From Vibrio taketomensis (GTDB lineage: Bacteria > Pseudomonadota > Gammaproteobacteria > Enterobacterales > Vibrionaceae), in assembly GCF_009938165.1 (NCBI RefSeq), contig NZ_AP019649.1, forward strand, positions 2,728,001-2,792,000: DNA of 64,000 bases, in the 5' to 3' direction. Of the stretch, positions 1 through 9,472 are shown one piece after another; position 1 is the first letter of the stretch; each line of letters begins with the position of its first letter. The notes below the pieces were generated by a model. The model did no database searches, was not told where the DNA came from, and saw only the letters and a program-made list of their open reading frames with translations. The position numbers and the translations under genes are program-made.

Positions 1-1265
1 TCGGCATGTGTATCGTATTTATGTACGCTGTAATGGGCGGCATGAAAGGGATTACCTATACGCAGATTGCTCAATATTGCGTCCTCATTCTTGCTTACAC
101 TATTCCTGCAATCTTTATCTCTCTGCAACTAACCGGTCACCCTCTACCACAAATTGGACTGGGCAGTACTATCTCAGGAACCGATGTTTATCTACTCGAC
201 CGGCTCGATCAGGTGGTGACAGAACTTGGCTTTAGTGAATACACCACACAAGTTCGTGGCGATACACTCAACATGTTCGTTTACACCATGTCTCTAATGA
301 TTGGTACAGCGGGTCTGCCACATGTAATCATCCGCTTCTTCACCGTACCTAAAGTACGTGATGCACGAACATCTGCAGGTTACGCGCTCCTGTTTATTGC
401 GATTCTGTACACAACCGCTCCAGCAGTATCTGCAATGGCACGTCTGAATTTAATGGATACTGTGAACCCTGCACCGGGCCAACACTTAGCTTATGACGAA
501 CGTCCTAGCTGGTTCAAAAACTGGGAGAAAACGGGTCTACTTGGCTTTGATGATAAAAACCACGATGGTCTGATTGATTACACGTCAAACCCAGCGACTA
601 ATGAGCTGAAAGTTGACCGTGACATCATGGTACTAGCCAACCCAGAGATCGCGAAACTGCCTAACTGGGTCATCGCGCTTGTCGCTGCCGGTGGTTTAGC
701 AGCCGCACTTTCCACTGCTGCTGGTCTATTGTTGGCTATCTCCTCGGCGATATCCCATGACTTAATCAAAGGCGTAATCAATCCAAATATTTCTGAGAAG
801 AAAGAACTGCTTGCCAGCCGAATATCGATGGCAGTGGCCATTGGTGTGGCCGGTTATCTAGGTCTCAATCCACCAGGGTTTGCCGCCGGTACGGTAGCGC
901 TAGCATTCGGCCTTGCAGGCTCCTCCATCTTCCCTGCATTGATGATGGGTATCTTTAGTAAGAGCATCAACAAAGAAGGCGCAATTGCAGGCATGATTGC
1001 AGGTATCAGTGTGACGCTATTCTACGTATTCCAGCACAAAGGCATCCTATTCGTCGCAGATTGGACCTATCTACAAAGCTGGGGTAGCAACTGGTTCTTT
1101 GGTATCGAACCCAATGCATTTGGTGCAATTGGCGCTCTATTTAACTTCATCGTAGCCATCGCGGTATCGAAAGTGACCGCTGAAACGCCACAAGAAGTAA
1201 AGATTTGGTTGAACACGTACGTGTTCCAGCTGGCGCTGGTGACGCAGTCGACCACTAAAATCTAA
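1..1265 (+). CDS. Sodium:solute symporter (SLC5/SSF family, ActP-like), 5' partial
   Basis: The reading frame is open to the left edge, so the true start lies outside the window. The protein is a multi-span membrane transporter of the sodium:solute symporter family, with repeated hydrophobic helices and the Gly/Ala-rich segment AAGGLAAALSTAAGLLLA typical of acetate/cation symporters. It sits beside crbS and acs, which suggests sodium-driven uptake of acetate or a similar short acid. A long hydrophilic loop of about 60 residues after helix 'ILYTTAPAVSAM' contains an EF-hand-like Asp/Asn/Asp-Gly loop. A strong intrinsic terminator follows immediately. Substrate is inferred from context; a related SLC5 substrate is possible. 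Confidence 0.9.
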   Translation, partial: GMCIVFMYAVMGGMKGITYTQIAQYCVLILAYTIPAIFISLQLTGHPLPQIGLGSTISGTDVYLLDRLDQVVTELGFSEYTTQVRGDTLNMFVYTMSLMIGTAGLPHVIIRFFTVPKVRDARTSAGYALLFIAILYTTAPAVSAMARLNLMDTVNPAPGQHLAYDERPSWFKNWEKTGLLGFDDKNHDGLIDYTSNPATNELKVDRDIMVLANPEIAKLPNWVIALVAAGGLAAALSTAAGLLLAISSAISHDLIKGVINPNISEKKELLASRISMAVAIGVAGYLGLNPPGFAAGTVALAFGLAGSSIFPALMMGIFSKSINKEGAIAGMIAGISVTLFYVFQHKGILFVADWTYLQSWGSNWFFGIEPNAFGAIGALFNFIVAIAVSKVTAETPQEVKIWLNTYVFQLALVTQSTTKI

Positions 1266-1275
1266 TTCAAAGCAC

Positions 1276-1299
1276 AAAAGCCCCTGCGGGGGCTTTTTT
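1276..1299 (+). terminator. Intrinsic terminator after the symporter gene
   Basis: A GC-rich hairpin AGCCCCTGCGGGGGCT is followed by a run of six T, 10 bases after the symporter stop codon. Confidence 0.9.
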
Positions 1300-1408
1300 A
1301 TTCCTATTAGTCTGTTTAAATAAGCATCTATACCCAATAATTTAGTGCCGTCATTTTATGAGTTATTAGGTATACATTTTTAGCCCGTCGTAGTCGCAAG
1401 GAAGCCCT

Positions 1409-1894
1409 ATGTTTAAGAATAAACACATTATTATTGCTCTGTTAGTCGCCCCTATTCTCTCTATCATCGCTTACTTCGGTACCGATTTAGCACTAAGTGA
1501 AAAACCTCATGCCGCCAAAGAGGGCCAGAGCTACAAACTTCTGAGCAAGTCGAATTGCCGTTATACCAGCGGCATCTGTGACATGGAAAATGGGGAGTTT
1601 AAAATTAAGTTTCGCTCTGAAAACCTAACCAACAATAAGTTAGAGCTTTCATTGACTTCGGCTTTTCCGCTCGAGGGCATTAAAGTGGCTCTGGTCGATG
1701 ATCCAGAGCAAAGTGCTAAACCACTTGATATGCAGTCAAACAGCAAGGATGGCAAGAACTGGTCTATCAACTTACCGGCGCCAGCTAGTGAAGAGAGCTG
1801 GTTACGTGTTGCCGCTCAAGCCGATGGGGTGGTGTATTACGGCGACACACAAACCGCATTTGTAAAATACGAAACCCTATTAAGTGACAAGTAA
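1409..1894 (+). CDS. Conserved hypothetical membrane-anchored periplasmic protein
   Basis: I do not recognise a characterised family. The 161-residue product has one N-terminal membrane segment (about residues 7-25) followed by a hydrophilic domain of roughly 130 residues, so it should be anchored in the inner membrane with its bulk in the periplasm. Two cysteines (C50 and C57) lie seven residues apart and could form a disulfide. The overall plan of one anchor plus a small beta-rich domain is reminiscent of FixH-like proteins, but I see no defining motif. It has its own space between the symporter terminator and the convergent crbS gene, and a GGAAG ribosome site precedes the ATG. Confidence 0.75.
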   Translation: MFKNKHIIIALLVAPILSIIAYFGTDLALSEKPHAAKEGQSYKLLSKSNCRYTSGICDMENGEFKIKFRSENLTNNKLELSLTSAFPLEGIKVALVDDPEQSAKPLDMQSNSKDGKNWSINLPAPASEESWLRVAAQADGVVYYGDTQTAFVKYETLLSDK

Positions 1895-1903
1895 TTTAGA
1901 CCT

Positions 1904-1934
1904 CGGCACGACTTTTATCGCGTTAGTCGTGCCG
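1904..1934. terminator. Inverted repeat between convergent genes, probable terminator
   Basis: Perfect 9-bp arms CGGCACGAC / GTCGTGCCG with a 13-base loop lie between the convergent hypothetical gene and crbS. No long T run follows on either strand, so termination strength is uncertain. Confidence 0.5.
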
Positions 1935-1946
1935 AATTTGATCTGG

Positions 1947-4900
1947 CTATTCAACGCGATTGAGTATCGCCCTTAATTTCAGTGGTTTGACGGGTTTAGG
2001 AATAAAACTAAAGTTATTAGATTCAATACCAGTGAGCATATCGGGCGTACGGTCAGCACTGATAATGACTCCGATAAAGCGATTTCCTAGCCGCAAGCGA
2101 CATTGCTGAAGCACCTCCAGTCCCGTACGTCCATTATCTAAACGATAGTCAGACAGAATAACGTCAGGCAACCAGTTTTCTTCAATCGCTTGCAAGCTTT
2201 CTACTATATCTGCTGCGCAGCGTACATCGCATCCCCAACGCGCCAATAACTTTTCCATACCAATCAAAATGTCACTTTCATTATCGACACAAAGCACTTT
2301 GATATGGCTGAGATCATTCACAGCCTGCAACGGAGTAATCATCACTTGCGGCGCAGCCTGCGCTGAACGTTTAAGACTAATAGAGAACACGCTACCACTG
2401 CCCGGCCAGGATCGCATTGCGATCTGATGTCCAAGCACGTTCGCGATCCCTTTCGAAATAGCTAAGCCTAACCCCAACCCTTGATCCGATCGAACTTGGT
2501 TTCCACGATTAAATTCTTCAAAGATCTCTTGCTGCTTATCTTCGCTGATCCCTTCGCCATTATCCCAAACTTCGATGCGTACATGACTATTACAATGACG
2601 AACACCTAACACCACTTTACCTCGAGGGCTGTAGCGAAATGCGTTGGTGAGAAAATTCTGAATGACTCGGCGAAGCAATTTCGGATCTGACTCCACCACG
2701 GCTTGACTCGGCACCATGCTAAATTCGATGCCCTGCTGCTTCGCCAGAGCACTGAATTCGGCGTTAAGATTCGACAGCACATCATTGATCGCAAAACCAT
2801 ATACGTTAACGTCCAACTTCCCAGACTCTAAGCGCGAAATATCGAGCAAATCGCCAATTAAATCTTCCGCCGCTCCTAATGCACTTTCAATATGATTAGA
2901 TAGCTGCTTGGTCTCGCTTTCTTTTGCGACTTCCGAGAGTGATGAAGCAAAGAGACGGGCCGCATTCAACGGTTGCATCAAATCGTGGCTAACTGCAGCG
3001 AGAAAACGCGATTTTGAACGCGACTCATGCTCTGAACGCTGTGTTGCCGCAACCAATTGTTTATTGAGACGTTCTAACTCTTGCGTGCGCACTCTCACGC
3101 GCTCTTCCAAGCTCTCATTGGCATCTTTCAATGCCTGTTCGGCATCACGGAACACTGTAATATCCGTAAAGCTCATCACAAAGCCGCCACCGGGCATAGG
3201 ATTACCTTGAACTTCAATCACGCGGCCATCAGGGCGAATGCGTGATGAGGTATGACGCGTACCTTGCTCTAGATGATAAATCCGCCGACGAACATGATCT
3301 TCCGGATCGCCTGGGCCACATAATCCCTGCTCTGCATTGTGGCGGATCACATCAGCAATTGGCCGTCCAACTTGAATCAACCCTGGCGGAAAAACAAATA
3401 GTTCAAGATATCGTTGATTCCATGCAACCAATCGCAATTGCTTATCTACAACCGCAATCCCCTGACCTATGTGCTCTATTGCTCCTTGTAACAATCCGCG
3501 GCTGAAGTCATACAACTCAGATGCCTCATCGACAATGGTCGCTACCTCTTCCAGTTGCATGTTACGACCTTGCAGCGCTGACGTCAGTACTAACTTAGCC
3601 GAAGATGCACCAAACACACCCGCAAGCACACGTTCAGTATGGCGAATCAAGGTTGAAGGCGCTTGCTGAGTGGGCATTAAAGTTTCGCGTTGCTGACTCC
3701 AATATTGGGTAAATGCACTACGTACGCGCTGGCGACCAACAAAGCGCGATGCGAGCATTTCAAGCTCAGCCACCGTCACTCGGCTTTGATATAAACTGAT
3801 GTTTTCACTTTCCGGCAATGGTGTACCGATAAACGATGCTGACTGTAACCGTTCACTCAAACTTGCGCGAGTCAACATCGAGACCACGGTATAACAAAGA
3901 GCATTAACGGATAGGCTAAGTACGATACCCCAATCAGATGCTTGGACTCCAATCTCACGCAGCGCCAATGGCGGCTCAATAAGCCATAGTAAGACATTGT
4001 TATGGCTGTCTCCCGCCAATAACCCCGTAGCTTGCATTAACGTGATTAACCACAGCGTAAAACCAAACAGCAAACCGATGTATACCCCTTTCCGATTACC
4101 CTGTCGCCAATACATGCCACCAAGTAACGCTGGAGCAAATTGGCTAATGGCGGCAAAAGAGAGAAAACCGATCGCGGATAAGGATTGAATATTGCCCAGC
4201 ACTTGATAAAAACCCCAAGCGCCAAACAGCAATAGCAAAATTAGTGCGCGGCGAATCACCAATAACAGACCTGAGAACTGACGATGCCCGCGGTGGCTTA
4301 AGCGCATTCGTCTTAGTAGCAACGGCATGACAAGGTCATTGGAAACCATAATAGCCAGAGCAATAGTTGAGACGATCACCATGCCACTGGCGGCCGATGT
4401 ACCACCAAGAAAGGCGAGTAACGCCATATCACTTGCACCAAGCGACATTGGCAAGCTGATCACATAAGTATCGGCACTCACGCCCGAAAGTAGCCCTTGC
4501 CCAACCCATGCGATCGGCAAGACAAACGTCCCCATCAGTACCAAATAGACAGGGAAAAGCCAGCGTGCCGTGTGTAAATCTTGTGGCCGTTCATTTTCAA
4601 CCACCATGGTGTGAAATTGACGCGGTAAGCAAAGAATCGCAACCATAGTCAGTACGGTATGAATCACTAAGGTTGGCCAGTTCGGGGATTGATAGGTTTG
4701 CGCCGCGATGTCTAGTAGCACGATATCGGATCGATTTAACGCAATCAGCAGAATAAAACTGCCCACGACCATAAACGCCACCAGCTTGACGATCGACTCA
4801 AAAGCAATCGCCATCATCATGCCTCGGTGATGCTCGGTGTTATCAATATGTCGAGTACCAAATAACATCGTAAACACGGCAAGTGCCAGCACCACAAACC

Positions 4901-5378
4901 ATGAGGCATCCGCACCAGCAAACAGCACTTCACTTTTTAACTGCGGCGCGATCACTTCCAGCCCCATGGTGATACCACGTAGCTGTAGAGCGATGTAAGG
5001 CAAGATACCGACGACAGCAATCAGTGTAATTACCACCGCTAAACCTTGCGATTTGCCATAACGCGCAGCAATAAAATCAGCGATAGAGGTGATGTGTTCG
5101 CGTTTCGCGACAATAATCAGCCGTGCGAGAATGCGCCAGCCAAGAGTAAAAACAATGATGGGGGCAATATAGATCGGAAGAAATGACCACGGATTACTGC
5201 TGGCTTGCCCTACCGTGCCGTAAAATGTCCAAGAGGTGCAATAGACCGCGATCGAGAGGCTATAAATCCAAGGCCGCCACTTTGCAAGCCAACTACGTTG
5301 CTTGTCTCCATACCATGCAATCCAAAACAATAGTCCGAGATACAACAATGATACGGGAATCACTAGCCATCCTTGCAT
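1947..5378 (-). CDS. crbS: CrbS: SLC5-fused hybrid sensor histidine kinase of the acetate switch
   Basis: The 1143-residue protein combines an N-terminal SLC5-like transporter domain (about residues 1-500), a connecting STAC-like region (about 520-620), a PAS domain (about 625-745), a coiled stretch, a HisKA dimerisation domain with phospho-acceptor H798 (motif SHDLMQPLN), an HATPase domain (N912, DNGEG at 939) and a C-terminal receiver with D1077 and K1128. This order matches CrbS of Vibrio cholerae, which with response regulator CrbR activates acs and the acetate switch; here it lies in the same neighbourhood as acs. No crbR is seen in the window. AAGGA seven bases before the ATG supports the start. 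A 14-bp-arm palindrome lies just upstream. Confidence 0.93.
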   Translation of the reverse strand: MQGWLVIPVSLLYLGLLFWIAWYGDKQRSWLAKWRPWIYSLSIAVYCTSWTFYGTVGQASSNPWSFLPIYIAPIIVFTLGWRILARLIIVAKREHITSIADFIAARYGKSQGLAVVITLIAVVGILPYIALQLRGITMGLEVIAPQLKSEVLFAGADASWFVVLALAVFTMLFGTRHIDNTEHHRGMMMAIAFESIVKLVAFMVVGSFILLIALNRSDIVLLDIAAQTYQSPNWPTLVIHTVLTMVAILCLPRQFHTMVVENERPQDLHTARWLFPVYLVLMGTFVLPIAWVGQGLLSGVSADTYVISLPMSLGASDMALLAFLGGTSAASGMVIVSTIALAIMVSNDLVMPLLLRRMRLSHRGHRQFSGLLLVIRRALILLLLFGAWGFYQVLGNIQSLSAIGFLSFAAISQFAPALLGGMYWRQGNRKGVYIGLLFGFTLWLITLMQATGLLAGDSHNNVLLWLIEPPLALREIGVQASDWGIVLSLSVNALCYTVVSMLTRASLSERLQSASFIGTPLPESENISLYQSRVTVAELEMLASRFVGRQRVRSAFTQYWSQQRETLMPTQQAPSTLIRHTERVLAGVFGASSAKLVLTSALQGRNMQLEEVATIVDEASELYDFSRGLLQGAIEHIGQGIAVVDKQLRLVAWNQRYLELFVFPPGLIQVGRPIADVIRHNAEQGLCGPGDPEDHVRRRIYHLEQGTRHTSSRIRPDGRVIEVQGNPMPGGGFVMSFTDITVFRDAEQALKDANESLEERVRVRTQELERLNKQLVAATQRSEHESRSKSRFLAAVSHDLMQPLNAARLFASSLSEVAKESETKQLSNHIESALGAAEDLIGDLLDISRLESGKLDVNVYGFAINDVLSNLNAEFSALAKQQGIEFSMVPSQAVVESDPKLLRRVIQNFLTNAFRYSPRGKVVLGVRHCNSHVRIEVWDNGEGISEDKQQEIFEEFNRGNQVRSDQGLGLGLAISKGIANVLGHQIAMRSWPGSGSVFSISLKRSAQAAPQVMITPLQAVNDLSHIKVLCVDNESDILIGMEKLLARWGCDVRCAADIVESLQAIEENWLPDVILSDYRLDNGRTGLEVLQQCRLRLGNRFIGVIISADRTPDMLTGIESNNFSFIPKPVKPLKLRAILNRVE

Positions 5379-5394
5379 GCGATATCCTTAAATT

Positions 5395-5433
5395 ACACTC
5401 TGTTAGTTAATTGTTATTAAACTAACAGAGTGT
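5395..5433. repeat. Perfect 14-bp inverted repeat upstream of crbS
   Basis: Arms ACACTCTGTTAGTT and AACTAACAGAGTGT flank an 11-base AT-rich centre, in the 76-bp gap between the MFS gene stop and the crbS start, both on the minus strand. It could terminate the MFS transcript or be an operator; no clean T run follows it on the minus strand. Confidence 0.7.
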
Positions 5434-5454
5434 ATAAATATCAATCAGATGTCT

Positions 5455-6636
5455 TTAATTCTGTGCTTCAAGCGCCGCTTTATTGTCTTGCGTGTTCGTG
5501 GTTGTAGGCTCGGCACGAATAAACAGCGCCAACGCTCCCATTACGGCCATCACCCAGAACACATTCGCTCCCCAGTTCTCGTAACCCCAACCGCTCAACG
5601 CTGTCATCAACGCAATAAATGCCCCCAGAGGGATCGCATTATATAAAGCCTGTAATGCAACCATTCGGTTTTGATCAGAGACTTGAATGTACTGAATCGC
5701 CGCAATATGAGCGACCGCAAAGGTCACACCGTGTAGCATTTGAATCGCAACCAAAGCCACTAACGCAGTCGTCGATGCAGTAAGCCCCCAGCGAACCATG
5801 ACACCAACAGATGCGACGACGAATAATGCACGTAAACTCCAGCCAACAAACAAACGCTTACTTAGAGCAAAGACAAGCACTTCAGCGACAACACCTAAAC
5901 TCCAAAGGTAACCTATGATCGCTTCTGAATAGCCAGCTTCTTTCCAGTAAATGGTACTAAAACTGTAATAAGCGGCATGACTGCCCTGAATAAGCGCCAC
6001 TAACGCAAGAAAACGAATCACATTGGGATCGCGTAATAGCTCTCCTAATTTTGGGCGTTGTGTTGGTTGGCGAGTGTCTGTCACTGGCATTGGGTTTACT
6101 TTGCGCATCGAGAAGATAAATGCGACCAACATACCCACCATCGCTGTATACAAAATCATGTCTGAGCCATACAACGAAACTAAATAGCCCACTACGGTTG
6201 AACCAGCGATAAATGCCACTGAGCCCCAAAGGCGTGTACGGCCATAGTCGAGCATTTTTAAGCGACTGTAGTAATTTGCCATCGCATCCGAAATTGGAAT
6301 AATCGGCCCACAGCACAAGTTAAACAGTACTGTTGCCAACGCCATCAACCAAAAACTACCGCCAGTGAAAAAATGAAAACCAACAAAGAGTAATCCAGCG
6401 AGACTAAAGGCGCGAACAGCCGGCATTAAATGTTCAACTTTGTGAATGCGCGGCGTAAGCAAAAGGTTCGCCACACAACGCGTAGCAAAGCCGATACCCA
6501 CCAGCAAACCAATATCGGCAGGCGAGATACCTTGCTCTTCAAACCACAGCGCCCAAAATGGCAGATACACACCATAGGCAAAAAAGAAACCTGTAAAATA
6601 TTGAGAAATCCAGCCATAAGGCGAGGGCGTAAACAT
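5455..6636 (-). CDS. MFS transporter, HcaT-like (3-phenylpropionate permease family)
   Basis: A 393-residue major facilitator with about twelve membrane helices. The N-terminus, with YFTGFFFAYGVYLPFW followed by a 'GISPADIGLLVGIGFATR' segment, resembles E. coli HcaT and its relatives, a branch usually annotated as 3-phenylpropionic acid or nucleoside-like proton symporters. The substrate cannot be read from sequence. It is transcribed toward crbS and away from the cNMP/CBS protein gene, with a GAGG ribosome site before the ATG. The position between acetate genes suggests an organic acid, but that is inference only. Confidence 0.85.
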   Translation of the reverse strand: MFTPSPYGWISQYFTGFFFAYGVYLPFWALWFEEQGISPADIGLLVGIGFATRCVANLLLTPRIHKVEHLMPAVRAFSLAGLLFVGFHFFTGGSFWLMALATVLFNLCCGPIIPISDAMANYYSRLKMLDYGRTRLWGSVAFIAGSTVVGYLVSLYGSDMILYTAMVGMLVAFIFSMRKVNPMPVTDTRQPTQRPKLGELLRDPNVIRFLALVALIQGSHAAYYSFSTIYWKEAGYSEAIIGYLWSLGVVAEVLVFALSKRLFVGWSLRALFVVASVGVMVRWGLTASTTALVALVAIQMLHGVTFAVAHIAAIQYIQVSDQNRMVALQALYNAIPLGAFIALMTALSGWGYENWGANVFWVMAVMGALALFIRAEPTTTNTQDNKAALEAQN

Positions 6637-6811
6637 GATTACCTCAGAAAAAATTGTATGCTGACAACATTATCTACTTAGCGTGGCGGGATAAAAAGGG
6701 AACTTTGATCCGCCGTTGCTTTCCTCTTAATCATTTCGACCAAAGTCGTCTGGCGCAGAATTGCAAATTTGTCACACTGAATAGGTAGACAGTCGAGTGA
6801 TAAGGTATTTC

Positions 6812-8638
6812 ATGCCAGACAAATTCAATATGCAATCTGCCCCTTTTGACCGCCTAGATAAGGTGCAACAAAATACATTGCGCTCATCACTCGATGTCGC
6901 CTATTTTCGTGGCCGAGAGACGTTATTGAGTAGTGGTAGTGAAAGTAATCACTTACATATTCTGATCAAGGGCGCAGTTGAAGAGCGCTCCGTCGATGGA
7001 AAAGAGATCTTTGCGCATTATGCCAATGACGATCTTTTTGATGTTCGCTCATTATTTGAAGGCAAAGTTCGCCATAATTACATCGCACTCGAGGACACCC
7101 TTGCTTATTTATTGCCTAAGTCGGTATTTCTCGACTTATATGAGCAAAATGGGCAATTTGCCGCTTACTTTGATAATAACCTAGCGAAGCGCCAAGCCTT
7201 AATTGAAGCTGCTCAGCAGCAACAAAATCTAGCCGAATTTATCCTAACGAAAGTCGACCGTGATATTTACCATCCTGCACATATTCTTCACCATAATTTA
7301 CCACTTGATGAAGCCACGCAATACCTCAAAAACAACGCTGTCGATTCTGCATTAGTTGAACTCAACCCCGAGGATAGTCGATTGCAAAATCGGCCAAGTG
7401 AATTCCCTTTTGGCATTATTACTCGTACCAATATGTTGCATGCCGTGATGCTAGACCGCTTACCACTCGATACAGCAGTGGGTGATATCGCGACATTCCC
7501 AGTCATGCATGTCGACGAAAGGGATTTCTTGTTTAACGCTATGATTTCGATGACACGAAATCGCATGAAACGGCTAATGGTCTGCAATGGCAATCAACCA
7601 GTAGGCATGTTAGATATGACGCAAATCCTCAGTGCCTTTTCGACCCACTCACACGTTCTCACACTGAGTATCGCGCGAGCAACGACAGTAGAAGAGCTTG
7701 CCATTGCCTCTAACAGACAACGACAACTGGTCGATAGTTTGCTCGGCAACGGTATCCGTACGCGATTTATCATGGAGCTCATTTCCGCAGTCAATGAACG
7801 CATTATCGAGAAAGCATTTGAATTGATTGTGCCTCCTGCATTGCATGATCACTGCTGCCTAATCGTGCTCGGTTCTGAAGGGCGCGGTGAACAAATTATC
7901 AAAACCGACCAAGATAATGCATTGATTCTCAAAGATGGGTTGGAATGGCATCAGTGCCAACCGATTATGGATGCTCTAACTCGAACTCTTTTGCAACTTG
8001 GCTACCCACTCTGTCCGGGCAAAGTGATGGTCAATAATCCCGAATGGGTGAAATCTCAGAGTGAGTGGAAAAAAACCATTCAAAGCTGGTCAAAAGCTAG
8101 CAGCGCTGAACAAGTAATGAAACTAGCGGTGATGACCGATGCTCATGCGGTCGCTGGCAATGTAGAGTTAATCAAACCCGTGAGTGAGTGCTTACATAAA
8201 ATCATGTTTAACAACATGCTGACCTTACAAGATTTCTCCCGCCCCGCACTGCAGTTTTCATTGCCTCTGACGCTATTTGGCAATGTAAAAAATGACAAAC
8301 AAGGCCTCGACTTAAAAAGCGGAGGCATCTTCCCTATCGTACACGGTATTCGTACCTTAGCGTTGGAATATGGCATCGAAGAAAACAACACGTTCGAGCG
8401 TATTGAAGTACTGCGCAACAAAAAGATCCTCGAGCCCGAGACTGCCGACAATCTTAACGAGGCACTCAAGTTATTCTTCAAACTTCGCTTGTCGCAACAA
8501 CTGAACAATCAGCATAGTCACAATCGAATCGAGCTAAAACAATTAGAACGAAGCGAACGTGATTTGCTGCGCCACAGCCTACATGTGGTGAAAAAGTTCA
8601 AACAGTTTCTCGGCTATCATTATCAGATTAGAGATTAA
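6812..8638 (+). CDS. cNMP-binding / CBS / DUF294 nucleotidyltransferase-like protein
   Basis: Domains in order: cyclic-nucleotide-binding-like jelly roll (about residues 10-125), tandem CBS domains (about 145-280), a DUF294 nucleotidyltransferase-like domain with GSEGRGEQ at 354-361 and acidic residues D366 and D368, and a DUF294 C-terminal helical domain. Proteins of this plan are common beside SLC5 symporters and acs in gammaproteobacteria and are predicted signal-responsive regulators, possibly GlnD-like in chemistry; no substrate is established. I chose the ATG at 6812, five codons inside a possible GTG start, because AAGG lies seven bases ahead of it. The exonuclease gene follows after 12 bases, so the two are probably one operon. 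Confidence 0.88.
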   Translation: MPDKFNMQSAPFDRLDKVQQNTLRSSLDVAYFRGRETLLSSGSESNHLHILIKGAVEERSVDGKEIFAHYANDDLFDVRSLFEGKVRHNYIALEDTLAYLLPKSVFLDLYEQNGQFAAYFDNNLAKRQALIEAAQQQQNLAEFILTKVDRDIYHPAHILHHNLPLDEATQYLKNNAVDSALVELNPEDSRLQNRPSEFPFGIITRTNMLHAVMLDRLPLDTAVGDIATFPVMHVDERDFLFNAMISMTRNRMKRLMVCNGNQPVGMLDMTQILSAFSTHSHVLTLSIARATTVEELAIASNRQRQLVDSLLGNGIRTRFIMELISAVNERIIEKAFELIVPPALHDHCCLIVLGSEGRGEQIIKTDQDNALILKDGLEWHQCQPIMDALTRTLLQLGYPLCPGKVMVNNPEWVKSQSEWKKTIQSWSKASSAEQVMKLAVMTDAHAVAGNVELIKPVSECLHKIMFNNMLTLQDFSRPALQFSLPLTLFGNVKNDKQGLDLKSGGIFPIVHGIRTLALEYGIEENNTFERIEVLRNKKILEPETADNLNEALKLFFKLRLSQQLNNQHSHNRIELKQLERSERDLLRHSLHVVKKFKQFLGYHYQIRD

Positions 8639-8650
8639 GGAAGGCTGGTT

Positions 8651-9283
8651 ATGAATTGGCTACAACGCCGCTACTGGCATTACAAGCTTAAAGGATCTCC
8701 CTATCAACACTACTTTGGTGCGATAACACAAGGTGAGTATGTCTCTCTCGACTGTGAAACGACCAGCTTAGATCCCAATAGAGCAGAACTGGTGACGATT
8801 GCTGCCACTAAAATCATTGATAACTGCATTCTCACCAGTCAGCCATTCGAAGTGCGCTTGAGAGCGCCACAATCTCTCGACTCTGGATCCGTAAAGATTC
8901 ATCGCATCCGCCACAAAGATCTCGAAAATGGCATTGATGAAAAGCAAGCACTACTCAAACTGCTCAAGTTTATCGGTAATCGTCCTCTCGTGGGTTACCA
9001 CATTCGTTATGACAAAAAAATCCTCGATCTTGCTTGTCGTAAACATCTGGGATTTCCTCTGCCCAACCCCTTGATCGAAGTGAGCCAGATCTACCATGAC
9101 AAACTTGAGCGACATCTACCCAACGCCTACTTCGACTTAAGTTTAGATGCGATCTGCAAACATCTCGATCTGCCAATGCAAGATAAACACGATGCACTAC
9201 AAGACGCGATATCCGCCGCGCTCGTCTTTGTTCGCTTAACCAAAGGCGACTTACCCAGCCTTAACATACCCTATAACCACTAA
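8651..9283 (+). CDS. DnaQ-like DEDDh 3'-5' exonuclease
   Basis: A 210-residue stand-alone exonuclease of the DNA polymerase III epsilon family. The DEDDh catalytic set is visible: D34 and E36 (SLDCETTSLD), D121 (GYHIRYDKK) and H180 with D185 (KHDALQD). It lacks the C-terminal region that tethers true epsilon to the polymerase, so it is an accessory nuclease and not the replicative proofreader. It follows the cNMP/CBS/DUF294 gene at 12 bp with an AAGGAAGG ribosome site. The pairing with an acetate-linked signalling protein is conserved near acs in Vibrio; its biological task there is unknown. Confidence 0.88.
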   Translation: MNWLQRRYWHYKLKGSPYQHYFGAITQGEYVSLDCETTSLDPNRAELVTIAATKIIDNCILTSQPFEVRLRAPQSLDSGSVKIHRIRHKDLENGIDEKQALLKLLKFIGNRPLVGYHIRYDKKILDLACRKHLGFPLPNPLIEVSQIYHDKLERHLPNAYFDLSLDAICKHLDLPMQDKHDALQDAISAALVFVRLTKGDLPSLNIPYNH

Positions 9284-9472
9284 CGAATTAATACATCGTC
9301 GATAACCCATTCATCCTAAAGTCTAATTGTGAAAAATACGCCGCTGAACGACAGTTATAACATTGCTAGGTTCGAGTTAAGGCTTAAACGCGCAAGGCTT
9401 GAATATTCAAAGATGTGACTTTAGACGCCAGACTGCGTTTAAGGAATCGCTCAATTCACAAGGAGAGAAGCA

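Noticed and set aside
2900..5410. Plus-strand reading frames opposite crbS.
   Set aside because: They are shadows of a strongly coding minus-strand gene, without ribosome sites or recognisable products.
9284..9472. CRP site upstream of acs (TGTGA half-sites at about 9328 and 9414).
   Set aside because: Neither half-site has a matching TCACA at the right spacing, so I do not call a site.
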